64,000 nt of DNA. It comes from Castor canadensis (Eukaryota; Chordata; Mammalia; Rodentia; Castoridae). The translations under genes were made by a program, and so were the position numbers. Positions 46,500 to 61,415 of the stretch are shown here, in pieces; the stretch's first letter is position 1, and each line of letters opens with the position of its first letter. Location of the stretch: NCBI RefSeq assembly GCF_047511655.1, contig NC_133397.1:124461308-124525307 (forward strand), read 5' to 3'. The notes beneath the pieces were generated by a model. It did not search any database. It saw only the letters and a list, made by a program, of their open reading frames with translations, and was not told the origin of the DNA.

Positions 46500-46835
46500 A
46501 GCACCGAAGATTGGGGGAGGGGAATCCTTCCTGGAACTGTAAGTAAAGAAGCCGGGTGGGCGGGAGAGGCTCCAGCAGGAGTGGGGGTGAGCACCCAGCA
46601 ACCAGGAGCGGGAAAGCTTGTGAGAGTGGCGGAGGGAGGAAAACTCCACAGGAGAGAGGGGAAGACCCACTTCCTACATGAGCTGTAAACAAACACTGCG
46701 GCTGGAAGGAGCAGGATCACCGCCCAGTAATCAGGAGCAGGAAAGCTTGTGAAAGCGGCGGTGGAAGGAAAACTGCACAGGGAGGGGGGAAGACCCACCT
46801 CCCACATGAACTGTAAATAAACACGCAGGCCTGAG
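46500..46835 (+). repeat. Tandem monomer-like units in the L1 5' UTR
   Basis: The marker 'ctgtaa' recurs at 46537, 46683 and 46811 (spacings 146 and 128). The phrase 'ggagc(g/a)ggaaagcttgtga(g/a)ag' recurs at 46605 and 46734 (spacing 129). Between them, 'gaggaaaactccacaggagagaggggaagacccactt' and 'aaggaaaactgcacagggaggggggaagacccacct' align. There are about two and a half units. This recalls mouse L1 promoter monomers in organisation, not in sequence. Confidence 0.8.
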
Positions 46836-47080
46836 AACGCGGGTGCAGTGTCACCTCCCCTCGTGTGCTTGGAAAGGGAAAAGCCTGTAGCAGAGGCTCC
46901 TGCACAGGAGAACTCTGAGCAAACAAAGCCTGCGGGGCCAGGTGAGTGCTAAGCTCACCCCTGAGATCTGCATAAATAACGCCGCCAGCTACAGCAGACT
47001 GACAGCAGTGGGCAGGCAAGCCACAGCCACAGATACCATTCTCAGAACTGTCTCCAGACTCTTTCTTTTTCTCTCCCTAC

Positions 47081-47167
47081 CTTTGATGAGAAAACAACGA
47101 AATTACACTTGCATGCTGAAAAACTTACTGAAACTGTATTGCATTTGAACTTGGGACACTCGGTGGG

Positions 47168-47220
<53 letters not shown>

Positions 47221-47340
47221 ATCCCCTTTGATGAGACAACTACAGAATAACATCTGAGGCACCATCTCCAGGATTGGAGACTGAGATGGACACCCAAATT
47301 ATTAAGACTGAAACTTCATTGCATTTGAAATTGGAGGTTT
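47081..47340 (+). repeat. Second degenerate duplication in the L1 5' UTR
   Basis: 'ctttgatgag' at 47081-47090 recurs at 47226-47235, and 'tgaaact..attgcatttgaa.ttgg' near 47129 recurs near 47309. The (GT)n tract sits between the copies and accounts for part of the unequal spacing (145 and 180 bases). Confidence 0.7.
47172..47217. repeat. (GT)23 microsatellite in the L1 5' UTR
   Basis: About 46 bases of GT repeat, interrupted only at the end ('gcgc'). Confidence 0.95.
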
Positions 47341-47718
47341 TTTGTTTTTTTTTTAATTTTCTATTTTACATTTTGTTTTATTTTTATATATATATATTTT
47401 TTTCATTTACTTATTTTTTATTTTTATTCTTATCTTTTTTATTTTTTATTTTCAATCCTCTCCCTGTCTCTCTAATGCCTGTTCAGCTTACTGTCGATTA
47501 GTACACTAACGCTCCCTGTTTATACCTTTGAAAGTTTCTTGTCTCATTCCTTGCTCTGTTTTCACCTTCTTGTCTGTTTATTTGTTTTTCCCTTTTCATT
47601 AACTTCTTGCTTTCCATCTCCTCTCACCCTTCCATTCTAAATATTACCATTTTTATTATTACAAGCTAGAAAATACTTAATTGCACACAGTACAGGGACA
47701 GTAACAACACCAAAGACA

Positions 47719-48828
47719 ATGACAGGAAGACAGAAAAAACAGGGAAACCAGTTTCCCCACCAAAAAAAATTAGTACAGGAACCAGAGGGGAATGAAGAAA
47801 ACAGATACTCAGATCCAGACTCCAACAAAATGAAGATAAACTATGCAAAAGGACCCAATGAAGCCCACAAGAATAATTTAAAAGAAGAACTTTATAGAGA
47901 TGATACTGGATATGGTCAACCAAAATGTACAGAACACACTCAGAAATTCCAAGACAACAAAAATAGAGAATTTGAAAAAGCAAAAGAAGAATAAAGGAAA
48001 CCATAGAAGCACTGTATAAACACCAAAGTGAAACAGAGAACACGATGAATAAACAGATAAATGAACTCAGGACAAAAATAGACAACATTAAAGAGGAAAC
48101 CACTCAGGATATGGAAAACCTCAGAAAAAAGAACGAAACAGAACTGCAAAACAAAACAGAAGGCCAATCCAGCAGAATAGAACAAACAGAAGACAGAATC
48201 TCAGAATTTGAAGATGAAATGGTAATGAAAGGAAAAACCGAAGAACTATTAATTAAACAATTCAAGACCTGTGAAAAGAAAATGCAAGAACTCACCGACT
48301 CCATCAAAAGACCAAACTTGAGAATCATGGGCATCGAAGAAGGAGAAGAGGTGCAAGCGAAGGGAATGCGTAATATATTCAACAAAATAATAATGGAAAA
48401 TTTCCCAAATCTAGAGAAAGATATTCCCATACAGATGCAAGAGGACTCCAGGACACCAAACAGACCAGATCAAAATAGAACTACCCCACAACATGTCATC
48501 ATTAAAACAACAAGTTCAGAAACTAGGGAAAGAATATTGAAGGCTATCAGAGAGAAAAAACAAGTAACATACAAAGGTAAACCCATCAAAATCACAGCAG
48601 ACTTCTCAACAGAAACATTAAAAGCAAGAAGAGCGTGGGGTGAGATCTTCTGGGCACTGAATGAAAATAACTTCAACCCCAGGATACTCTACCCAACAAA
48701 ACTCTTTCAAAATAGAAGGAGCAATAAAAGTCTTCCATGATAAGCAGAAACTAAAACAATATGTGACCACAAAGCTACCACAACAAAGGATTCTTCAAGG
48801 GATTCTGCACACAGAAAGTGAAACCTAA
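47719..48828 (+). pseudogene. L1 ORF1 (RNA-binding chaperone), frameshifted
   Basis: L1 ORF1p is a trimeric RNA-binding protein that coats L1 RNA and is needed for retrotransposition. The region is about 370 codons long, close to the usual 340-370. An N-terminal variable and coiled-coil-like charged part (47719-48280) is followed by the RRM-like part with 'LRIMGIEEGEE' near 48318. The C-terminal domain carries 'KGKPIKITADFS' near 48577 and 'ARRAWGEIFWALNENNF' near 48626. The reading frame changes twice: near 47990, where the first frame meets TAA at 47992, and near 48697, just after 'RILYPTKL'. The original stop appears to be TAA at 48826-48828. Only the middle segment (48045-48740) is long enough to look intact. 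Confidence 0.9.
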
Positions 48829-48944
48829 CATAACCATGAAAAGACAGGCAGCACCAAACCACAGGAAAAGAAAAAGCAAGAAAGTAGAGAGTAACCTCAA
48901 CTTAGGTACACACAATCAAACCTTCAAACAACTAAGACAACTAA
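48829..48944 (+). other. ORF1-ORF2 spacer of the L1
   Basis: About 116 A-rich bases with no frame, as usual between the two L1 ORFs. ORF2 is known to be translated at a low level after ORF1. Confidence 0.7.
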
Positions 48945-52744
<3,800 letters not shown>

Positions 52745-53258
52745 ATCAAGGGCAAACACAACAAGGGGATTGGACTATGAGCACATGATAAAAGCGAGAG
52801 CACACAAGGGAGGGGTGAGGATAGGTAAGACACCTAAAAAATTAGCTAGCATTTGTTGCCCTTAACGCAGAGAAGATAAAGCAGATACCTTAAAAGCAAC
52901 TGAGGCCAATAGGAAAAGGAGACTAGGAACTAGAGAAAAGGTTAGTTCGAGAAGAATTAACTTAGAAGGTAACACCCACGCACAGGAAATCAATGTGAGT
53001 CAACTCCCTGTATAGCTATCCTTATCTCAATCAGCAAAAACCCTTGTTCCTTCCTATTATGGCTTATACTCTCTCTACAACAAAATTAGAAATAAGGGCA
53101 AAATAGTTTCTGCTGGGTATTGAGGGGGTGGGGGGGAAAGGGAGGTGGCGGAGTGGGTGGTAAGGGAGGGGCTGGGGGCAGGGGAAAGAAATGACCCAAG
53201 CCTTGTATGCACAAATGAGTAATAAAACAATAATAAAATAAAATAAAAAAAAAATAAA
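52745..53258 (+). other. L1 3' UTR with G-rich block and first poly(A)
   Basis: This 3' UTR of about 500 bases holds a G-rich run at 53122-53187 with several GGG tracts (G-quadruplex potential, as in other L1 3' UTRs). Next come 'gtatgcacaaatgagtaataaaacaataataaaat' with AATAAA signals and an A-rich stretch ending at 53258. Confidence 0.85.
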
Positions 53259-53274
53259 GGTTTTCTCCACCACC
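53259..53274 (+). other. Short non-L1 segment between two A-rich tails (3' transduction)
   Basis: The 16 bases GGTTTTCTCCACCACC lie after the first A-rich tail and before a second one (53275-53293), inside the target duplications. This is the expected result of transcription past the L1's own poly(A) signal at its source site. Confidence 0.65.
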
Positions 53275-53293
53275 AAAAAAAAAATAATAATAA

Positions 53294-53306
53294 TAAAATT
53301 GACAAG
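53294..53306 (+). repeat. Target-site duplication of the full-length L1, right copy
   Basis: TAAAATTGACAAG, identical to 46094-46106, and the first bases of the resumed older L1. Confidence 0.9.
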
Positions 53307-54690
53307 CAGTAACTGTACATTTGTTGGATACAGTGTAAGGTTTCTATGCATGCACACACAGAGTAATGACCAATTGGGGTAATTAGTACATCCATCACTT
53401 TAAATGTTTACCATTTCTTTGTGGTAAGAATATTTGAAATCCTTTCAGCTATTTTGAAATATAAGACATTATTGTTGACTATAGTCACCCTACTGTGCAA
53501 TAGAGCATCAGAATTTATTTCTTAATCCAAACTGTAACTGTACTCATCAACCAATCTGTCCCCATCCCTTCCTTCCTGCTCCTCTCCTATGCGTCTGGCA
53601 ATCACTGCTCTGCATTTTACTTCTAAGGGACGACTGTCTCAGATTCCACATGTGAACGAGACCATGCAGTACTTGTCCTTCTTTGCCTAGCTTACTTCAC
53701 TTAACATCATATTCCCCATGTCGTTTTGTTGAAAACGAAGAGTGCATTGTTTATTGTGGCTGGGTAATATTCCATTGTGTATATATCACATTAAAAAATT
53801 CCCTTCACCCATCAATGGATACTCACATTGATTGTCTTTCCTGACTGTTGGGGACAGTGCTACAATCAACATAGGATTACAGGCATCTCTCTGACAGACT
53901 GACTTCATTTCACTGCATATAAACCCAGGACTGGGATTGTTGGATCATAAGGGAGTTCTAGTTTTAATGTTTTAGGTAACCACCATACTATTTTGCTTAT
54001 GGTTGTAGTGATTTGCATTACTATCAACAGTTTGTAAGAATTACCCTCAGGCCACAATCCTCCCTAGCATTTGCTAGCTTCTATCTTTTTGATAACAACT
54101 GGGAGGAGTTGTAATCTCATTCTGGCTTTGATTTGGGTTCCCTGGATTATCAGTGAAGTGGTGTAGCCAAGTTTTCTGGACTTCTTGGCCATTTGCATGT
54201 TTTCTTTTCAGAAACATCTATTCGGGTCTTTTACCCATTTTTAATTAGATTTTTTTGAGCTTTCGGAATTCCTTATAGATTCTAAATATTAACCCTTTGT
54301 CAGGGGCATTGTTTGTAAATATTTTTCACATTTTGTAGGTTGTACCTTCACACTTGGTTGGTTTCTTTGCTGTGCAGAAGTTTTTTAGTTTGGTATAATC
54401 ACATCTGGCTATTTTTACTTTTTTTGCCCATGATTTTGTGATCTCGCCTCAAAATGTCACAAACCATCTCCTCTATGCTTTCTTCTTTCTAGTCATTTCA
54501 TAATTTATGGCCTTACCTTTAAATCCATTTTGAGTTGTTTTCTGTTTGGTGAGACATAAAACAACTCATGAGGTTCTTGTTTAATTCTTCTGTATGTGGA
54601 TATCCAGTTATGCCAACACCATTTATTGAATAAGTCTTTCCTTTTCTCAATGTGTAGTCTTGGTACCTTTGTAGATAAAAGCTTATTTCT
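53295..54690 (-). mobile_element. Old L1 (L1MA/L1MB-like), antisense: 3' UTR and ORF2 end
   Basis: It reads as reverse complement of an old L1: 'aactgtacatttgttggatacagtgtaag', 'gttgactatagtcaccctactgtgcaatagagcatcag', 'ccacatgtgaacgagaccatgcagtacttgtcc', 'tgtggctgggtaatattccattgtgtatat', 'ttgttggatcataagggagttctag', 'tatagattctaaatattaaccctttgtcagg', 'aacaccatttattgaataagtctttcc'. This covers the 3' UTR and the last part of ORF2. It has many point changes and no open frame, and is much older than the L1 that interrupts its 3' end. Confidence 0.9.
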
Positions 54691-55814
54691 TAACTAAGAT
54701 TTAAAGTTTTTATATATGGTCAACATTTCTCATCCATGTATAACATAATTTTACTTTATTGTAATGGATACATTCAGATCGTACTTAAATTTTTGGTCAT
54801 TTCAAGTTTCTAACAAGTGTAAATTAGTTACAGTAACAGGAAAGAGTTAAAACTCACAAGTTGGCCTAGGATTGCACATCGTGTTGTTTTCTCTCCTACC
54901 TTCCCTCTTAACGTCCCCGCTCTTTTTCTCTCTGTAACTAAGAGACAAGTGTGTCAGGGTCTTGCACATTCTCTTTTTCTCAGAGCCTGTCATCCTTCAT
55001 TCCATCTCTTCAAATGATTCAAACCATTTATGTCTTATTTACCAATTCTGTGTTCACTTTTACAGATTGTACCGTTGATCTGATCATTAGTAGTTGTCTG
55101 TCCTATTGTGTTAGGCTCAAAGTCAGAGCATTCTTTCATTTTAGAGCACATGCAGAGAGTGGAAAAGAGTTGCGTCCTTGAAAGGTGTCCTGCAGCGTAA
55201 TCCACAAGCTGCGGCCAAAAGGTAGACTCCATACATCTTCTAAAATAGGATCGACTGGCCTGAACTGAACAGGGACCTAGGAGGAATATCTAGAAGTAGG
55301 AGCAAATACTTCGGTGTTCCCGAGTAACTGCTAAACACTGTGGACAATTAATGAACCTCATTGTAGATTCTAGAAGATGTTAGGACATCTGAGGACATTA
55401 CCCATCACATAACAGGTACTCAGTACATGTGTGTTGCTAGGAGAAATTTGGATACTTTCTTATTTTGTTAAACATATTAAACATGTTATTTAAAATTACA
55501 AGTCTGATCCTTTTAGCATTTTCAATCTTCAGGCCTTTTTTCCAGGCTATAATTTCTGTTCTCTCCCAGATAAGATGGCCTGCTTTCTATGTGCTTAGGG
55601 GGGCTTTATTATGACAATGTTTTGAGGCCTTTTCTCACAGAGAAAATGTATGTTCACCTTGCCGGGTGTGACTGTTGCTTTACCACGCATGCCCCTTTGA
55701 AGTGAATCTCTGCTTCAGTGTTTGGAGAGTCTTACAAGGGAGTCCCAAACTGAATCCAGGCTTGTGGTTAAGAACGCTCAAGGGAAACTTCTCTGTCATC
55801 TTTCCAGTGCACCC
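54691..55814. other. Unassigned DNA
   Basis: A MIR-like antisense scrap may lie at 55370-55440. Otherwise nothing is recognised. Short frames around 54951-55232 are not supported. Confidence 0.35.
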
Positions 55815-55975
55815 AGATTCCAAGCTCATTCCTGCCCTCAGGACTTTGTGCCAGTCATTCCTCTGCTCTAGATCTGTACTTGTTTGGTTATTGTTATCCT
55901 AGTTCAAATGTTGTCTCTTCAGAGAGCTAATTCTTACTCACCTGACTGCATATAGTTCTCCACATGTCCCTCTAT
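55815..55975 (+). mobile_element. L2 LINE 3' fragment
   Basis: 'ccaagctcattcctgccctcaggactttgtgccagtcattcctctgctctag', then 'ttcaaatgttgtctcttcagagagct', matches the sense L2 3' region. Confidence 0.7.
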
Positions 55976-57109
55976 CATTCTATAGAAGCACACAGTGTAA
56001 ATATTCAAGCACATTTGGTTAATTGATAATCAGTCACACACACAAGCATGATAAAATATTGTAACTTAATTTGAAACTTCCTTTCCATTATGGTCTTCCC
56101 TCCTTCATAGTTCACATGCATGAGTACAGAGGTAGATTGCAGCATATACTCCATAGTCCTGTTCAAAGTACGATGGAATGCACTTTTTTTGCTGTTCTTC
56201 TTGTCAGCAAAAATATTATCACCTTTTCAGTAGTTCTTTCTCTGTTTTTCATCTCTTTTGCAGTTTTTAGGACCAGAAAGCACCCTGGCAGCTATATCAA
56301 AGCATTTAAAGTGTAGTGGGGAATGTCCAGTTCTTAATAAACAGAACTATCATAAGCATTTTTCAATTTCAGCTCTAACTGCTGACTTAAGACATCTGTC
56401 AACTGGCTGTTCTCAGAGTGGTTGTTCCCTGCTGGAAAAATTCTCAGCAGAGATCCATCAGAAGTGACAAGGAATGTTTTGTTGTGCTTTAATTTTTTAC
56501 ACCAAATTGCACTTCATTTTGGCAGAAGCCAACCTACCATAGAAACCAGCTGCAAAAAGAGTTATTTGTAGAAACCAGGATGAAATGGCAGTGTGTCTGG
56601 AGTGCACTTGTCATTGTTTTAGGAGTCTCTGTTACATTGATAACCTAGATATCTTCTGCTAACCCCTGAATATCTGCCTTTGCCCTTTTCCACTCATAAT
56701 GGCCCCTGAATTTCCTTCTTAGCATGGTAGACAGTACCCATATATTTGGGTTTCTCCATTATCTTACAATGCACTTAGTTATTGTTGATTTTATCCTATT
56801 AGAAAGGAAAACATGAAAGCGTCACTGACCTGTACAAGAGGCATCTGTTTACATCCCTGTACCCAATGGCTGGTGGATTTGGAGTTTGGTTCTCCTGGCA
56901 AGAATGTGGAGTGGAGGAAATAAGACTGAACAAAGGACAAAAGGACTATGCCAAGAGAAGGAAGAGAAAAGGTTATATTCAGGTAAGATTTTGTACCCTA
57001 CTCTCTGATGAAATAGACTCCACCTGGAGCCAAGTGAGGATTTGATTTGTGATTTTCTCTGTCCCAGTGTATCCATCTTCCTGGACTTCATGCATTGAGG
57101 GCCACTTCA
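55976..57109. other. Unassigned non-coding DNA
   Basis: No gene or repeat recognised. The overlapping frames at 56071-56467 have no domain features. Confidence 0.35.
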
Positions 57110-57265
57110 TGCTGGGCACTGGGTTTTACCCAAATATGCTTATTTAAAATATATTGCATAAATTAGATAGTTTTGTTTCCATTTTAAGGATGAGGAGACT
57201 AATGCTAAAAGATTTTTTTTCCCGAAATACATCTAGGTGGTCTTCAAATTCTGGGAGATTTTTTA
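57110..57265 (+). mobile_element. MIR SINE fragment
   Basis: 'ctgggcactgggttttaccc', 'gttttgtttccattttaaggatgaggagactaatgct', 'aatacatctaggtggtc': sense MIR order. Confidence 0.6.
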
Positions 57266-57649
57266 ATCTATAAAATGAGTCATCTAAAAACAAGAGAATT
57301 AAGATCATGTATTTGGAACCAACAATTTTGAAATTACTGGAGTAGATGTATTAGTAGATGTCAGTTCAAGGAAAATGGGAAAACTCCTTGCCTTATGGAA
57401 AAAAATTCTATGACCACTGGTGAATGAAATTTTCAAAATAAGACATAAAAGAAAGCACAGGTTTTTAAAAAGTATTGAGATTGAGTAATTATAACTCCAT
57501 AGAGTAGGTATTGTTCTAAACACTGCTTGAATAAGTTTTATGTACTTGCAATCGTAGCAACAATTTATTATGTAGGATTCCAGAAACAATGTGAGCACCT
57601 AAAGATTAGATAATAATAACTATGTAACATATATGTATCTGTACATTAT
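57266..57649. other. Unassigned AT-rich DNA
   Basis: Nothing recognised. Confidence 0.35.
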
Positions 57650-57840
57650 ATCTATGTAATTATGGTGCAGTTTTAATGCTGTACTAGACATTATGCTTCT
57701 TGTTTACCTGGATTATTTTACAAAATACCTAAAGGACAAGTACTAATATTTTTCTTATGTCAAAGTTTGGGAAATCAAGGCTGAAAGAAATTCAGTATTT
57801 TGTCAGGAATTAATACCTACTCATATACTGTTAACCAATG
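57650..57840 (+). mobile_element. MIR SINE fragment
   Basis: 'tgctgtactagacattatgcttcttgtttacctggattattttac', 'ttcttatgtcaaagtttgggaaatcaaggctgaaagaaattcagtattttgtc': sense MIR order, diverged. Confidence 0.55.
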
Positions 57841-58199
57841 AAGTCTCTTTGTAGTCATGTCTCTTTGATCTGACTGAGGGTTTAATTCCATCTTTCATGA
57901 CACTAACACCTTAGTAGCCTTAGTGTCTGGACCAGTCACAGTGAAGTTGAGGGGAGGATGGAGTAGCCTCTTGCTCCCCCTAGTGGCCTGTGTTGCCTTT
58001 AACATTTACTAAAGGGTTTAAGTGTCATAAGTCATTGCAAACCAGGAAACATTAGCTTGTGGGTTTGTCCAAAGCCTGGCAGGCATTAAACACCTGCAGT
58101 CGAACCCATCTTGAGCCTCAGAGGCCTCATTCAATGTCTGACATCTGGTATGCACCAGGGCGCTTTAGCGTCTGAAGAAGAACTTCACGAGGATTAAAA
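57841..58199. other. Unassigned non-coding DNA
   Basis: Nothing recognised. Confidence 0.35.
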
Positions 58200-58830
58200 T
58201 GATAAAATTACCCCCAAATTAGTTTGCCAGATGTGGAGGTAAGACACCAGGAGCCTTGTTTTTCTGCTTTTTTCCTCGTACCCCACTACAATAAATATCA
58301 ACAGCTAATTACACTGTTCCCCTGCACCAAGAAACACCGTTTCCCTCTCATTTCTGACGTGCAGCCTTTACTTGCATCCTGTGTAATGACCTGCTTCCTC
58401 CTTTTTTTAAGCACCCAGCTCATAATGCAACACCAAGAGCCACTCCATCCTCCAATCCTTACTTTTTAGGGTTAATTTTTAAGGCATACTCTAATTACTG
58501 GAATTTACTGTCTTTGAAAATACTGGCTATTTTCAGGCCTGTTTACAAGACCATAATCTGAAACATGAGTCAAAATCAGCTAGAAATGACTGCATCTTTC
58601 TCAGGAGCAAAGCATCTAGCAGCAGAACATTCATCTGTAGCCGGTCCATCTGCCCTGCAATTAAGGTTCATTGCAGTCCTGCTCCAGACTTACTCCTGCA
58701 GGAGAACAGCTGAGATTCCCCAGATAAGTTGTGAGACTGCTTGCTCCTGGAATTTCATTCGAGTTGTTTTATCATCATCAGAGCCAATCTAGTGCTGAAT
58801 TAAAACATCAGTAATGTTGGTGAGATGGGA
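58200..58830. other. Candidate conserved non-coding element
   Basis: About 630 bases of high-complexity, repeat-free sequence. Homeodomain-type TAATTA-like words occur ('agctaattacac', 'ctctaattactgg', 'gcaattaagg'). The overlapping frames lack any family resemblance. An enhancer role is only an inference from composition. Confidence 0.35.
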
Positions 58831-59074
58831 ACATGTATCCACAGGAGTTTCTAAAGTCAGTAATGGCTGCCCTGCTCTCTCCCAGCTCTTCTCCAACATC
58901 CTCTCTGGGTCTCAGAGAAGGAAGCAGATGGCTGTTGAGTAAAAAATAAAGACTCTTTACCTCAGCATTGAGGTGATAAAATCCATAGGAACTAACCTTT
59001 CCAAGCCATAAGGAATTTTTAGCTATGAGTTCCTTCTTGTGCCATTTTTCACCAGGACAGATGAAGCAATGTGC
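58831..59074. other. Unassigned non-coding DNA
   Basis: Nothing recognised. Confidence 0.35.
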
Positions 59075-59540
59075 ATTTTACTGCATTTTTTTTTTTACTG
59101 TTTTCTTTTTTTATTATTGTTCTGGGTGGGGGTACACTGTGGCATTTACAAAAGTTCATATCATATATCAAATATATCATATGTGAATTCACCCCCTCCA
59201 CCATTCTCCTTTATCATCCCTCCTCCATTACTGGTCTCATTTTTCCATTTTCATACATGTGTGCATCGTATTTGCACCTTATTCATCCTCCTACTCCCTG
59301 TCCCGACCTGCTCCCCCCTCCTACTGGTACCACCCCCACCCAGGCACCCCACCCCAGACCTGTTCCTCCCTCCTGTTCTTTGATTTTATAAAAGAAAAAA
59401 ATGGTATTTTTGTTTGTTTAAGGTACACAGGGAGGTTCCTTGTGGCACTTCCATGTATATATGTATCATAGCCCAAATTGGTTCTTCTCTATTTTTCTTC
59501 TTTCTACCTTAGTCTCTTTCTTATTTTAAAAGTGAGAGAT
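59075..59540 (-). mobile_element. 5'-truncated L1 3' UTR, antisense
   Basis: It starts with poly(T) (about 59086-59095) and is the reverse complement of the subtype at 45580-45983: 'ttttcatacatgtgtgcatcgtatttgcacc', a C-rich block (59285-59375), 'atttttgtttgtttaaggtacacagg' and 'ctttctaccttagtctctttc'. The two long C-rich frames here (59039-59391) are shadows of this tract. Confidence 0.85.
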
Positions 59541-61051
59541 GAACTTTAGGGACCAAGTTGGTCAAGGGTGGCCCCGAAGCCTCTTCTCAAATAAGTGAGA
59601 AACTCCAAGCGTGAAAACACCATTGTGCCAAAGCTTGACGTTTCTTTCTCTTCCAAAAGCAAGCTCCATGAAAACAAAAGCAGGGAGTGTTTCCAGAGCC
59701 TGGCATCTTTCTATTACATAACCAAATCTTACTAATAGATTTTCACTTGTGTTTTTTTCTCTCCAAAAGTGCAATAACTGAACATACCTGAAGAGCTCCT
59801 CAAAACAAACAACAAGTAATACAATATCATTGTGAAAAATTTTTACAGATAATCTGCTGTTTTAAGAGGTGTGGAGTCATAAGAAGATTTGGCACCAAAT
59901 GTCTGCCCCTCACTGAGCATGTACTTTTAGAAAATTCTTTTCTTTAAAATTGATGCTTTTCTGCCTTCCCCTCACTGATAGCCTCTCACAATCACAGGGC
60001 CTCCTAGCCTTCAGGTTTCGTAGTTGTTGAAACAGTACAATGCAATGAAGAGGTCGATATAAAACAGATGAATAGTGTCCTAAAACTCAGAAGTGACCTA
60101 CACATGCTTGGATTTTATGAAATCACCCCCCAAATCTCTCACTTAGAATATTCAGAAAAATAGTCTTAGTACTTAGCTTCTTCTCTTGAAAATTATTTTA
60201 AGAATCTAGTTCCAGCCAAATGTTTTGTGTTTTCTCCCCTAGGCAGAACCTGTGAACCAGCATAATTTTAAGTCAATAGTGACATACATAATTTATAAGG
60301 GGATTTTTAAAAAAGATCATGCATTTGCAAACACAGTTGTTAAGGTTATAGCAAGTAATAAAAATGCAGAGAACATCTCACAGTAGAGACAGGCTTTGGG
60401 AACCCCCTACTGGTTTAGCCAGAGGAAAACGACCCCACTGGTTCACTTAGCAGCAGCTGTGGGATCCAGATTACAAATTCCCCCTGAGACAATATGAACA
60501 TAAGCTTGAAATATTCATCTCTCTTCCCAGTACAAATCTGCAGATGCATTGCATCTCAACATTTCTGTAAACCTGAACACCCTACCCACCCTCTGAGCAG
60601 AACAAGTAGAATCCTGAATTCTTAGAAAACAAAGTATATAATGCTCAGAAGGCACATTTGAAATGATTCTCCTTTGGAATCTCAAAACCAGTTGGCAAAC
60701 AAAAGGGATAAAAATCAAAGAATTTATTACGACTTCTGTTTCTGGCACCTCGAAAAGAAAACATTTGTAGTTAGATTAATAGCTTCCATTGGGGAACCAT
60801 CCCTGGTAAAATGCAGGAACATCATTACATAATTTAAAAGAATATCTTCTGCTGTGCTTTTTCATAAACAGTGCTATAGAATTGGATGAAAACACCCAGA
60901 CTAACCTATATAGAATTCAAATTCTCAATGCCTAATGCAGATGGAAGTTAAACTGAACCATGGGTCACACCTGAGACTATGATAGAAGAGAAATGTGGAT
61001 TTGAAAATAGAACAGGTTTTTATTTTAATTCCAGTTCAAAAAATATTGAAG
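59541..61051. other. Unassigned, mostly unique DNA
   Basis: Positions 60220-60860 are repeat-free by eye and may be conserved. The minus-strand frames at 59562-59774 and 60515-60748 have no recognised domain. Confidence 0.35.
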
Positions 61052-61415
61052 CTGGGTGCCAGTGGCTCATGCCTGTTAATCCTAGGTTCTTGGAAGGCTA
61101 AGACATGAAGAATCTTGGTTTTGAGGCCAACCCAGGCAAAAAGTTTGCAAGACATCATCTCAACCAGCTGCTGAGTATGGTGAGACATGCCTGTCATCCC
61201 AGCTCAGATGGGTGGTGTAAAATAGAAGGACCATGGTCCAGGCAAGCCTTGCAAAAAGCAAGACCACCTCTCCAAAATAACCAGAGCAAAAAGGGCTGGA
61301 GGTGTGGCTTAAGCAGTAGAGCATTTGCTTAACAAGCATGAAGCCCTGAGTTCAAACCCAAGTTCCACAAAAAAAAAAAAAAAAAGGAAAAGAAAAGAAA
61401 AGGGAAAAAAAAAAA
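61052..61415 (+). mobile_element. Composite SINE (B1-like plus ID-like) with long A-rich tail
   Basis: 'agctgggtgccagtggctcatgcctgttaatccta', 'ttgaggccaacccaggc', 'atctcaaccagctgctgagtatggtgagacatgcctgtcatcccagct', then a well-kept ID-like unit 'gggctggaggtgtggcttaagcagtagagcatttgcttaacaagcatgaagccctgagttcaaaccc', and an A-rich tail of about 45 bases. It is the best-preserved composite in the window. Confidence 0.9.

Larger units (their letters stand above)
46107..47718 (+). promoter_or_regulatory. L1 5' UTR (internal promoter region)
   Basis: The first 1.6 kb of the L1, GC-rich and with more CpG than the surrounding DNA in its first 950 bases. In L1 elements this region drives sense transcription by RNA polymerase II from within the element. 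Visible parts are a YY1-type site near the start (46123-46134), a tandem monomer-like array (about 46500-46835), a second degenerate duplication around a (GT)n tract (47081-47340), and a T-rich segment (47337-47460) before ORF1. The rest of the array shows rodent-style monomer organisation. Promoter activity is inferred from the family. Confidence 0.8.

Noticed and set aside
47666-48185. Hydrophobic minus-strand frames resembling membrane proteins
   Set aside because: Antisense of the A-rich L1 ORF1; T-rich codons give Phe, Leu and Ser by default.
59039-59471. Overlapping Pro- and Ser-rich frames
   Set aside because: Shadows of the C-rich antisense L1 3' UTR.
61290-61360. tRNA-like A- and B-box region
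   Set aside because: It belongs to the ID-like part of a SINE, not to a tRNA gene; no cloverleaf acceptor stem is completed.
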